From assembly GCA_003153955.1 (NCBI GenBank), contig PMCB01000032.1, positions 4,625-21,968 of the forward strand: a stretch of DNA of 17,344 nucleotides, written 5' to 3'. Of the stretch, positions 8,265 through 15,580 are shown in pieces (positions within the stretch are counted from its first letter, which is position 1; each line of letters opens with the position of its first letter). The notes below the pieces were generated by a model. The model was given only the letters and a program-made list of their open reading frames with translations, ran no database searches and was not told the DNA's origin. Position numbers and translations under genes: made by a program. This stretch comes from Dehalococcoidia bacterium. Its GTDB lineage: Bacteria > Chloroflexota > Dehalococcoidia > Dehalococcoidales > Fen-1064.

Positions 8265-8843
8265 ATGATGAAAAAAGTATTATTGACTCCCCAGCCTTTG
8301 ATTTGCGCCCCGCCTGTGGTATTAGTCGGGACCATGGTTAACGGCAAACCCAATTTTATGACGGTAGCCTGGTGCGGCGTGGCCAGCAGCAACCCGCCGA
8401 TGGTTTCTGTCGCCATCAGGCCCGCGCGCTATACTTTGAAAGGCATACAAAACCGGGAGTTTTCAGTCAACATCCCCTCGTCCTATATCGTGAAAGAAGC
8501 TGATTACTGCGGCATGGTCTCCGGGGCGGAAATAGATAAAGCGGCAGTCTGTAAATTCAATATTATTTACGGTGAATTAAAAAATGCGCCGCTCGTCGAA
8601 CAGTGCCCCGTCAATCTGGCCTGTAAAGTCGAGCACATTTTGAATCTGGGAGCTCATTATCTCGTCATTGGGCAGGTGATGGAAACCCATATTTCGGAAG
8701 ACTGCGTCACCGAGGGCAAACCCGACCTGAAAAAAATCAAGCCTTTTGTTTACGGCATGGGAGCACTGCCTGAATATTATGCTTTAGGGAATTCATTAGG
8801 CCGGGGATTTTTTGTCGGTAAAGAACTGGGAACGAAGAAATAG
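8265..8843 (+). CDS. Flavoredoxin / flavin-reductase-like FMN-binding protein
   Basis: A 192-residue protein of the flavin-reductase-like domain family (DIM6/NTAB), which binds FMN on a split beta-barrel; flavoredoxins in anaerobes carry electrons. Family features are PLICAPPVVLVGT near the start, NFMTVAWCGVASSNPPMVSVAI with the flavin-contacting region, then REFSVNIPS and a C-terminal LGRGFFVGKEL. There is no transmembrane segment. Two in-frame ATGs (8265 and 8268) follow AAGGA (8256-8260); spacing (4 and 7 bases) slightly favours 8268. The gene sits between the PPC gene and the nucleotidyltransferase in one direction. Its redox partner is not evident, though rubrerythrin lies 1 kb away on the other strand. 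Confidence 0.87.
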   Translation: MMKKVLLTPQPLICAPPVVLVGTMVNGKPNFMTVAWCGVASSNPPMVSVAIRPARYTLKGIQNREFSVNIPSSYIVKEADYCGMVSGAEIDKAAVCKFNIIYGELKNAPLVEQCPVNLACKVEHILNLGAHYLVIGQVMETHISEDCVTEGKPDLKKIKPFVYGMGALPEYYALGNSLGRGFFVGKELGTKK

Positions 8844-8892
8844 AACAATCCCATTATGATAAGATAATGAAGAAATTTATTAGTGAAGGCTG

Positions 8893-9831
8893 ATGTCCAT
8901 ACAAATCAATTTAGCTAAAAAAATCGAAAACAGCCTGCCGGCTGAACCGGCGGCGCTCATAAATAACGCCGTTGGGGTTGCTGGGGAACGGAAACGGCGG
9001 CTTTATCTGGTCGGCGGTGTTGTCCGCGACCTGCTGCTGGGGCAAATCAGTGATGTCTGCGACTTGGACCTTATCGTAGAAGGCGATGCCGTTGGCCTGG
9101 CTGCCGCCTTTGCCGAAAAAGTCGGCGGCAAATTGACCGCCCACCTGATATTCAACACCGCTAAAATCGAAATGGGAAAATGGACCATTGATATTGCCAT
9201 GGCCCGCACCGAAACCTACGCCAAACCCGGCGCCTTGCCGGTAGTAACGGCTGGTACTCTAAAGACGGACCTATTCCGGCGGGATTTTACTGTCAACGCA
9301 ATGGCCGTCAGTCTGAATCATGATAATTATGGAGAATTAATCGACCTTTACGGCGGACTGAAAGACCTGAAAGCCAAAATAATCCGCATCCTGCATAACA
9401 GTAGTTTTACCGATGATGCCACCCGCATCTGGCGGGCCATCCGCTATGAGCAGCGCCTTGGTTTTCGCATCGAACCTGAAACGCTTGCATTATTGAAAAG
9501 GGATTTGCCGTTAATGAAAACTGTGGGCGGATACCGCCTGCGGCATGAACTTGAGCTGGTATTAAAGGAAAAAGAACCGGAAAAATGTTTGCTGCGGGCC
9601 GATGAACTCGGTGCTCTAAAAGAAATCAATCCATCACTCAAAGCTGACGACCGGCTGGCGTCTAAATTCAAAGAAGCACGGCAGAATAATAAAGCAACCC
9701 CGGATTATTATCTGGGGCTGTTGGTTTACCGTTTGAACGATGACGAACTGCAGCAAATTACGAAATATCTGCGTTTTTCCGCCAGGCAGGTAAAAGTAAT
9801 CAATGAAATAAGAGGGATGATTTTATCTTAA
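8893..9831 (+). CDS. tRNA nucleotidyltransferase / poly(A) polymerase family protein
   Basis: A class II nucleotidyltransferase related to enzymes that add or repair the 3' CCA of tRNA. Motifs are GGVVRDLLLG (41-50), the metal-binding DLD (57-59), RRDFTVNA (129-136) and DDATRIWRAIRYEQRLGF (174-191). At 312 residues it covers the head, neck and part of the body but is shorter than many full CCA enzymes (about 400 or more). It could be a CC- or A-adding enzyme, or a compact CCA enzyme; the motifs cannot settle this. The ATG has a modest site (GAAGG, 4 bases away). The last seven codons, stop included, form one arm and the loop of the shared terminator. Confidence 0.88.
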   Translation: MSIQINLAKKIENSLPAEPAALINNAVGVAGERKRRLYLVGGVVRDLLLGQISDVCDLDLIVEGDAVGLAAAFAEKVGGKLTAHLIFNTAKIEMGKWTIDIAMARTETYAKPGALPVVTAGTLKTDLFRRDFTVNAMAVSLNHDNYGELIDLYGGLKDLKAKIIRILHNSSFTDDATRIWRAIRYEQRLGFRIEPETLALLKRDLPLMKTVGGYRLRHELELVLKEKEPEKCLLRADELGALKEINPSLKADDRLASKFKEARQNNKATPDYYLGLLVYRLNDDELQQITKYLRFSARQVKVINEIRGMILS

Positions 9832-9843
9832 AATCATCCCTCT
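9811..9843. terminator. Bidirectional terminator hairpin between convergent genes
   Basis: AGAGGGATGATTTTA (9811-9825) and TAAAATCATCCCTCT (9829-9843) are perfect 15-base inverted arms around a TCT loop. The left arm, loop and TAA stop are the last codons of the nucleotidyltransferase gene. T-rich sequence follows on both strands, so it can serve both that gene and the rubrerythrin gene, which ends at 9854. Confidence 0.85.
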
Positions 9844-9853
9844 CTGTTATTTC

Positions 9854-10357
9854 TTATTCAATTTTCTTGAACTTTGCCCCGGGGGTGGAGCAGATAGGAC
9901 AGATATCCGGCGCGTTTCCGGCAACGGTATTGCCGCAAACCGGGCAGACGTAATAGGGCTCATCCTTCGGGGTTTGTTTGGCTTTAATCAGTTTCAGCAT
10001 CTCCTGATACATGTTGTAATGGATTTGCTCTACCTCATTCGCATATTCGAATGATTTCTGCGCCCGCGCATTTTCTTCTTCGGCGGCTTTTTCAATAAAG
10101 CCGGGATACATCCGGGTAAATTCCATGTGTTCTCCGATGACGCCGGCGCTCAGATTATCGACACTGGAGCCGACCCCGTCCATGGCATTGAAATGGTTTC
10201 TGGCGTGAACGGTCTCCGCCTCGGCGGCTGCCCGAAAAAGTCGTGCTACCTGTTTCAATCCTTCTTTTTCCGCCTTGTCTGCAAAAAAGGTGTAGCGCCT
10301 GTTAGCCTGGCTTTCCCCGGCAAAAGCCTCTTTTAAATTGTCATCTGTTTGCGTCAT
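9854..10357 (-). CDS. rbr: Rubrerythrin (peroxide-reducing diiron protein)
   Basis: Rubrerythrin reduces hydrogen peroxide in the cytosol of anaerobes. The 167 residues hold a four-helix diiron domain with candidate iron ligands in GESQA (E15), EAETVH (E48, H51), EHMEF (E79), EEEN (E95) and EVEQIH (E110, H113). A C-terminal rubredoxin-like iron site has CPVC (C138/C141) and CPIC (C153/C156). The frame is open 37 codons further upstream, but the ATG at 10357 is preferred: GGAGG lies 6 bases before it, the protein then begins like known rubrerythrins, and the promoter lies inside the longer frame. The electron donor is not encoded next to it; the Grx/TrxR pair or flavoredoxin in this window are possible but unproven. 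Confidence 0.94.
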   Translation of the reverse strand: MTQTDDNLKEAFAGESQANRRYTFFADKAEKEGLKQVARLFRAAAEAETVHARNHFNAMDGVGSSVDNLSAGVIGEHMEFTRMYPGFIEKAAEEENARAQKSFEYANEVEQIHYNMYQEMLKLIKAKQTPKDEPYYVCPVCGNTVAGNAPDICPICSTPGAKFKKIE

Positions 10358-10388
10358 TTCAGCCCTCCGTTTTTCGATATTTGCCATT

Positions 10389-10418
10389 ATTATAAAGGTA
10401 TTATTTGTTTTCTGCCAG
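10389..10418 (-). promoter_or_regulatory. Promoter of the rubrerythrin gene
   Basis: A perfect minus-strand TATAAT (10389-10394) follows CTGGCA (10413-10418, 4 of 6 to TTGACA) after an 18-base spacer. The predicted start near 10382 gives a leader of about 25 bases ending in the GGAGG site. This separates rbr from the ispE operon upstream. No PerR-type box was recognised. Confidence 0.55.
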
Positions 10419-10520
10419 TAGGTGTAACAACATGAGGAATACAAATGCGGAAGCACAGGACATGCCAACCCGACGAAATCGCCCCGGAAAGAAATTTGGG
10501 CCTCATAAATACGGTTCCTG

Positions 10521-11375
10521 TTATAAAGCGACGCGAGTTTCCGTCAAATAAGCTTCTATCTGCAGGTCTTTCAACCGTTTCAACAGGTCTTCGGCTCGGG
10601 GTTTCGCGTCCAATATTGTAAACAGGGTAGGACCTGAACCCGCGAGATGTAGATTTGGCGCACCTATTTTTAGTAAATGGTCACGGTACTTGGTCAGTTC
10701 TTCGCCGCGCGCGAAAACTACATTTTCAAAAGTATTAAAGAGTAAAGCTGTATTGAATTCGCCTTTCGTTTTCAGGTCCGCCGCCAGTTTTTCCGTAATT
10801 TTCCCATCGGTGAAATGCGCCGGCTGCAGCATACTGTAAAGCCTTTTTGTTTTACCCGGTATCCTGGAAATATCCGGTATAATCAGGATTATCCAATGAT
10901 GCGGTATCGGCGGTAGAGAAGTTATTGTCTCACCTCTGCCCTCCATTAATGCGGTTCCCCCGGTTAAAAAGAAAGAAACATCGGAACCGAGGTTTTGCGC
11001 CATGTCCCGCAATTTATTCGGGGGCAAATTTAAATCCCAAAATAGGTTCAATCCCCGCAGAATTGCCGCCGCGTCGCTGCTGTCACCCCCTAAACCGGAA
11101 ATCAAGGGGATACGCTTTTTTATTTTTATTTTCGCGCCCTTAACGGAACCGGTTGCTTTTCTGAGTGATTCCACCGCTTTGATTACCAGGCTCCGATCGC
11201 TCGACCATTCCGGCATATTGCCTTTAAATTCGATTTCTTTGCCGGAAGTTATCCGTAGCGAGTCGCAGAAACTGAGCGTCTGAATTACGCTGCGGATTTC
11301 GTGGTAGCCGTCGGTCCGTTTGCCCAACACTTCCAGTGTCAGATTAATTTTAGCCGGAGCTTCTATGATTAACAT
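10521..11375 (-). CDS. ispE: 4-diphosphocytidyl-2-C-methyl-D-erythritol kinase
   Basis: IspE phosphorylates CDP-methylerythritol with ATP in the MEP route to isoprenoid precursors. The 284 residues match the family in length and are a GHMP kinase. Seen are the substrate-binding start PAKINLTLEVLGKRTDGYHE (7-26), the glycine-rich ATP loop PLISGLGGDSSDAA (90-103), the catalytic Asp region SDVSFFLTGGTA (D132) and the C-terminal LAGSGPTLF. It is the last gene of the run that starts with the HAS-barrel gene and follows ksgA by 65 bases, a gap holding a G-rich repeat. A purine-rich AAGAAAAGAAG stretch serves as ribosome binding site. The MEP pathway is expected for a bacterium of this kind. Confidence 0.95.
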   Translation of the reverse strand: MLIIEAPAKINLTLEVLGKRTDGYHEIRSVIQTLSFCDSLRITSGKEIEFKGNMPEWSSDRSLVIKAVESLRKATGSVKGAKIKIKKRIPLISGLGGDSSDAAAILRGLNLFWDLNLPPNKLRDMAQNLGSDVSFFLTGGTALMEGRGETITSLPPIPHHWIILIIPDISRIPGKTKRLYSMLQPAHFTDGKITEKLAADLKTKGEFNTALLFNTFENVVFARGEELTKYRDHLLKIGAPNLHLAGSGPTLFTILDAKPRAEDLLKRLKDLQIEAYLTETRVAL

Positions 11376-11398
11376 TTATTTTCTTCTTTTCTTAATAG

Positions 11399-11440
11399 TA
11401 TCCCTTTCCCACTTTCGTAAAGGGGGAATTGAAGGGGGAT
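11399..11440. repeat. C/G-tract degenerate repeat between ksgA and ispE
   Basis: The gap carries TCCCTTTCCCACTTTCGTAA followed by AGGGGGAATTGAAGGGGGAT. CTTT/AAAG (11412-11415, 11419-11422) and CCCTTT/AAAGGG (11402-11407, 11419-11424) offer alternative small hairpins, and GGGGGA(A/T)T repeats directly. It looks like a dispersed intergenic repeat or weak internal terminator. Only this copy was seen. Confidence 0.35.
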
Positions 11441-12286
11441 TTAACCTTTCTTTTTAAATACCCTGTAAAGGGTACCCCATTCCTCGATTGTCAGCGTTTC
11501 GGCCCGTCTTTTTGGGTCGATTCCTGCCTGTTCCAACAACGGAATAATATCGGCTTTTGGCAATTTCAAGCCGTTAGCCAGTGAATTCGGTAACTGTTTC
11601 CGGTTGGCGCTGAACCCTGCGCGTACAATATCAAAGAAGCCCGTAATATCTACGGTCGCCACTATCGGTTTGGGATAGACGTCAATCTTCAGAATCGCCG
11701 AGTCCACATTCGGAGCCGGATAGAAACAGCCGGCCCCCACTTTACTCATCAACGTCGGTTTACCGTACAATTGGACGCTGACACTGAGCAGGCTCATTTC
11801 TCCCGGCCGGGCGGTAATCTGCTGAGCGACTTCCTTCTGGACCATGAGTACCATTACCGCCGGTTTAGCCGGCGCTTCCAGAAAATGGCGTATCACCGCC
11901 GAGGTGATGTAATAGGGTAAATTAGCCACTACCTTATATTCGGTTTGCCGTGCCAATATATCGGCGGGGTTGATTTTCAATATATCTTCGTTGATTACAG
12001 TAACCTTATCGGAGCCTGAAAAATGTGTTTTCAGGATAGCCGCCAGATTGTTGTCCAGTTCGACGGCGATTACTTTTCCGGCCTGTGCGGCCAGTGTCTC
12101 TGTCAATACACCCAATCCCGGCCCCACTTCAATCACCGTATCCGCCGGCGTTAATTCGGCGGCGGCGGCAATCTTTTTCAGGATATTGCCGTCAATCAGA
12201 AAATTCTGGCCCAATCCCTTTTTGGCATGGATGTCATGGCTTGCCAACAGTCTTTTTGTTCGTGCCGCAATCGATTCGTTCTGCAT
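11441..12286 (-). CDS. ksgA: 16S rRNA adenine dimethyltransferase KsgA/RsmA
   Basis: KsgA uses S-adenosylmethionine to dimethylate two adjacent adenines near the 3' end of 16S rRNA during small-subunit maturation. With the ATG at 12286 it has 281 residues, normal for the family. Motifs are GQNFL (26-30), SAM-binding EVGPGLGVLT (53-62), the acidic VELD (75-78) and the catalytic NLPYY (122-126). A TTG directly before the ATG also opens the frame, but the ATG sits 6 bases from GGGGAAAG. The gene starts 16 bases after the stop of patatin B and is followed by ispE, so it probably shares the upstream operon transcript. Confidence 0.95.
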   Translation of the reverse strand: MQNESIAARTKRLLASHDIHAKKGLGQNFLIDGNILKKIAAAAELTPADTVIEVGPGLGVLTETLAAQAGKVIAVELDNNLAAILKTHFSGSDKVTVINEDILKINPADILARQTEYKVVANLPYYITSAVIRHFLEAPAKPAVMVLMVQKEVAQQITARPGEMSLLSVSVQLYGKPTLMSKVGAGCFYPAPNVDSAILKIDVYPKPIVATVDITGFFDIVRAGFSANRKQLPNSLANGLKLPKADIIPLLEQAGIDPKRRAETLTIEEWGTLYRVFKKKG

Positions 12287-12302
12287 CAAAATCTTTCCCC
12301 GG

Positions 12303-13172
12303 TCAGGATAACCCCAATTTTTTCTTTATTTCCGGAACTGCCAATCGCGCCGCCGCGGCCCCGGCTTCGACGCACTCTTTTGCGCGGTGGAAATCCGTAA
12401 ATGAGATGCCGATTACATCGGGTTCGATCACGGCATCAGCGGTGCTCAGTGATGTCTCCACTAACATGGAAGAAACCAGGTAAAAAGATTTTAACATAAT
12501 GGAAACGATGTTGGATTCAATGGTGTTACTTGCGGCTTTACGCGGGATGACATTAACGGAAATCACAAAATCCGCGCCCATATCCCGGATGGTTTTAGTC
12601 GGTATCGGGTTTAACAGTAATCCGTCCACCAGGTTCCGTCCGCGCCATTCCACCGGGGTAAATATCACCGGAATGGAAGAACTGGCCCTGACGGCTTCCC
12701 ATACTTTGCCGTCCGTGATGACAACTTCTTCGCCTTTGTCTATGTCAACACCCACACAGGCTAAAGGGATTTGCAGGTCTTTGAATTCGGTTTTATGACC
12801 GACTAACGTTTGGAGTTCTGCTTCAATGTGACGGCCCTTAATGAGGCCCTTCCAGGGGACAGTTAAATCCGAAAAATATTTTATTTTGTGCAGACCCAAT
12901 TTTTTTGCCACCGGGCTCACTGCCTGGATGTGGGGGATGTTAAAATCGGTAAAAGAGCGCATTCTGCGCGCGCCAAAGGCAATTGCCAGCGGGCGCATGG
13001 TTTTGGCATTTTTTGTTCTGGCATAGACGCCGCCTACGATTGCGCCGGAACTTGTGCCGGCAATCATATCGATGGGGATTCCTTCCTGTTCCAGAACTTC
13101 AAGTACTCCGATATGGGCCAATCCGCGGGCGGCTCCGCTGCCTAAAGCTAACCCGACTTTTAAACGGTTCAC
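12303..13172 (-). CDS. Patatin-like phospholipase B (RssA-like), with an internal duplication
   Basis: A serine lipid acyl hydrolase of the patatin/RssA type, expected in the cytosol (no signal peptide). The 289 residues hold the oxyanion loop GSGAARG (11-17), nucleophile GTSSG (S41) and catalytic Asp in DGL (D183). It is a close paralogue of the upstream patatin A but 26 residues longer. The difference coincides with a repeated segment: MRSFTDFNIP (71-80) and IKYFSDLTVP (97-106) lie exactly 26 residues apart. The GTG start directly abuts the TGA of patatin A and has only a weak ribosome binding site, so translation probably depends on reinitiation. The lipid substrate is unknown. Confidence 0.88.
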   Translation of the reverse strand: MNRLKVGLALGSGAARGLAHIGVLEVLEQEGIPIDMIAGTSSGAIVGGVYARTKNAKTMRPLAIAFGARRMRSFTDFNIPHIQAVSPVAKKLGLHKIKYFSDLTVPWKGLIKGRHIEAELQTLVGHKTEFKDLQIPLACVGVDIDKGEEVVITDGKVWEAVRASSSIPVIFTPVEWRGRNLVDGLLLNPIPTKTIRDMGADFVISVNVIPRKAASNTIESNIVSIMLKSFYLVSSMLVETSLSTADAVIEPDVIGISFTDFHRAKECVEAGAAAARLAVPEIKKKLGLS

Positions 13173-13964
13173 TCAGTCCATACCCAGTTGTTGCTTGATT
13201 TGAGGAACCATTTTTTTAGCGGCGGCAACCCCTGCTTCAATACATTCTTCAGCGCGCTGGAAGTCCGTAAAAGCAATATGGACGACATCCGGCTCGATGA
13301 CTGCGTCCGATGTGCTTAACGAGGTTTCAATGAATTTAGAATCAAGAATATAAAAAGCTTTCAGCATAATTGAAAAGATGCTGGGCTCACGATTATCGCC
13401 GACTGCTTTGTAGGGCAAAACGTTGACGGAGATGACAAAGTCGGCGCCCATGTCCCGGACGGTTTTAGTCGGAACCGGGTTCATTAAGCCGCCGTCTACC
13501 AGGTTCCGTCCGTGCCACTTAACCAGAGTAAAAACTACCGGTATCGAAGAACTGGCTCGCATTGCTTCCCAGACTTTGCCTTCTTTGATTACCACTTCCT
13601 CGCCGTTGTCGATGTCGACTGCAATACACGAAAAGGGGATGCGCAGGTCACGGAATTCAGTATTGGCGCCGATTACCGTTTTCAGTTCGTCTTCAATCCT
13701 TCGCCCCTTGATGATGCCGGTGCGCGGAAGGGTAAAATCGGAGAAATAACGCATTTTCCGGTAACCGAAAGAAATGGCCACTGGTCTCATTGCTTTGGCA
13801 TTTCCGGTTTTGGCATAAACACCGCCGATAATCGCGCCCATACTGGTGCCGGCAATCATATCGATTGGGATGCATTCTTTTTCCAGAACTTCAAGCACCC
13901 CGATATGCGCCAATCCGCGGGCAGCGCCGCCGCCCAATGCTAACCCGACCTTTTTCCCCCTCAC
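13173..13964 (-). CDS. Patatin-like phospholipase A (RssA-like)
   Basis: A 263-residue patatin-family acyl hydrolase with a complete catalytic set: oxyanion loop GGGAARG (11-17), nucleophile elbow GTSMG (S41) and DGG (D157). There is no signal peptide or membrane helix. The GTG start overlaps the herA-like stop codon in GTGA. Its ribosome binding site (AAGGAG on the minus strand, 13973-13978) lies inside the herA-like gene, 8 bases before the GTG, showing strict coupling. The next gene is a paralogue, so a tandem duplication is clear. Relatives include RssA-type housekeeping proteins and phospholipase effectors such as CapV of CBASS; the sequence alone does not say which role applies. Confidence 0.9.
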   Translation of the reverse strand: MRGKKVGLALGGGAARGLAHIGVLEVLEKECIPIDMIAGTSMGAIIGGVYAKTGNAKAMRPVAISFGYRKMRYFSDFTLPRTGIIKGRRIEDELKTVIGANTEFRDLRIPFSCIAVDIDNGEEVVIKEGKVWEAMRASSSIPVVFTLVKWHGRNLVDGGLMNPVPTKTVRDMGADFVISVNVLPYKAVGDNREPSIFSIMLKAFYILDSKFIETSLSTSDAVIEPDVVHIAFTDFQRAEECIEAGVAAAKKMVPQIKQQLGMD

Positions 13965-15580
13965 TCGAACAACTCCTTGATATCTTTTTCCGCTTTTTTC
14001 TCCGAGCTGTTCTCATGAGTAAATTCTTCGTAGGATTTAGCAGTGCCCCAATCACGCGGTCTGAAAGCGACGGGCATCGGCACTGCGTGTCCGAAAATCA
14101 AAGCCTGCTGCTTTGGCGCCAATCTGGCCAAAACGGTTTTCAGGTCGTTTTTCCCGGAAACTCCGGCCAGCACCGAATCTATGTCCCGCTCATTGTCCAG
14201 TAAACAGGTGATTTTCGTGCCTAACTGCGACATTATTTCTTCATCAATCGCGCTGGGGCGCTGGTCGATGACCAGCAGCGTGACATTGTATTTACGCATT
14301 TCACGGGCAATTTCACCGAAAATTGTCTGGTTAGCGATATCATGGTTCAGGAATTTATGGGCTTCTTCGATCGTAATCACCAGGGGTGTCGGCGGGGTGA
14401 CTTTGCCGGCCATGGCCACCTCTGTTTTCTCCTGGTAGCGCTGATAAATCCGGCGGGCTAGCATATTGGCAACCAGCATGTATGTGGTGATGTCTCTGTG
14501 CCGGCCGAATTCCAGTACTACGTTTATCCCGCGGTCCAGATACCCCAGGATATTATCCACTGCATTTGTTTGCGCATGAGCCACCAGAAACGGCAGACGG
14601 CGGATTGTGGCCAGGCCGCGTTTCAGGTTCGCAAAACTGCTTTCATGAATATTCATGCTTTGCAGGAGGGTTTCCACATCAGCCGCATCGGAAATATCCA
14701 GCGTTTGCTGCATCCAGCCTTTGCCAAAATGCCGTTTGAGCTGGTAGACCGCTTCCACGGCCTGGTCGGTAAGGTTCAAGGTTTGGCGCAGTAAACCGAT
14801 ATCTTCCGGTTCGATTTCATCGTAGCCGATTCTGACCACAAAGTCAGTGCTGACGCCGCGGTGCCGGGAATTCTCTTCGTCCAGTGTAAATACGGCTACC
14901 CTGGAAGGAAAAAGCTGTTTGAGCGCTTTGACGCCGCCTTTACCGCCTTCAAAACTGCCGGCCCAGCCGTACTCATTGTGCATATCGAAAATCAGGTTGG
15001 TCGCCTTGCTTTTTTGCAGCATACCGATGAGTAAAAGTCTGGTCAGGAATGTTTTTCCCGTGCCGCTTTTACCGAAAATGCCGTTGCTCCTTTTTACCAG
15101 TTCTTCGAGGTTAAGGCAAAGTTTTGTTTCCATATCCAGAGGATTACCGATAAAGAATCTGGAATTGTCCTCTTTCCCGAAAACTGTTTCCATATCCGCT
15201 TCCGAGGCCAGTTTCACGCGGGAAAAATGACTCGGCACGGTTTTTACCGGCTGCGGTCCTTCGTTGATTGTGGTAACTTCACCCCCGATCGTCAGCATTG
15301 GCAGCACGTGTAACGTCCCGTATGTCGCTGTTCCTTCCAGAATTTCCGCGGTGAATGTGTCGGACGTATCGGGCGGGGAAATCGTGATTTGTTCATCGGT
15401 AACGCCGAGACTGATATCCGTAACCATCCCGAAGAAACGCCGTTTTTTGCCTTCAATCGTGACGTAGCGGCCCACCACCATGTCCTCAACTGAAGCAGAA
15501 CTGTCTAGCCTTACTTCAGTGCCTTTCTCCACCGAACCGGTGACGACAATACCCAGATTTTGATTAGGTTGCGTTTCCAT
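13961..15580 (-). CDS. HerA-like hexameric ATPase (DUF87/FtsK-HerA superfamily)
   Basis: A 539-residue ATPase of the HerA group, ring-shaped motors that move DNA. Residues about 10-95 look like a HAS barrel. The motor has Walker A GKSGTGKT (170-177), DMHNEYG (199-205), an arginine-rich VVLEFGRHRD (354-363), Walker B VITIEEAHKF (401-410) and the sensor region IDQRPSAIDEEIMSQLGTK (438-456). The C-terminus (about 515-539) is highly charged. Its ATG overlaps the stop of the HAS-barrel gene by one base (TAATG) and its stop overlaps the patatin A start. In archaea HerA works with the nuclease NurA and Mre11-Rad50; no NurA-like gene is present here. Known defence HerAs pair with SIR2 or DUF4297, also absent. 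Confidence 0.88.
   Translation of the reverse strand: METQPNQNLGIVVTGSVEKGTEVRLDSSASVEDMVVGRYVTIEGKKRRFFGMVTDISLGVTDEQITISPPDTSDTFTAEILEGTATYGTLHVLPMLTIGGEVTTINEGPQPVKTVPSHFSRVKLASEADMETVFGKEDNSRFFIGNPLDMETKLCLNLEELVKRSNGIFGKSGTGKTFLTRLLLIGMLQKSKATNLIFDMHNEYGWAGSFEGGKGGVKALKQLFPSRVAVFTLDEENSRHRGVSTDFVVRIGYDEIEPEDIGLLRQTLNLTDQAVEAVYQLKRHFGKGWMQQTLDISDAADVETLLQSMNIHESSFANLKRGLATIRRLPFLVAHAQTNAVDNILGYLDRGINVVLEFGRHRDITTYMLVANMLARRIYQRYQEKTEVAMAGKVTPPTPLVITIEEAHKFLNHDIANQTIFGEIAREMRKYNVTLLVIDQRPSAIDEEIMSQLGTKITCLLDNERDIDSVLAGVSGKNDLKTVLARLAPKQQALIFGHAVPMPVAFRPRDWGTAKSYEEFTHENSSEKKAEKDIKELFE

Noticed and set aside
10358..10468. 37-codon N-terminal extension of rubrerythrin
   Set aside because: It covers the promoter (TATAAT at 10389-10394), is unlike rubrerythrin, and a GGAGG site marks the later ATG.
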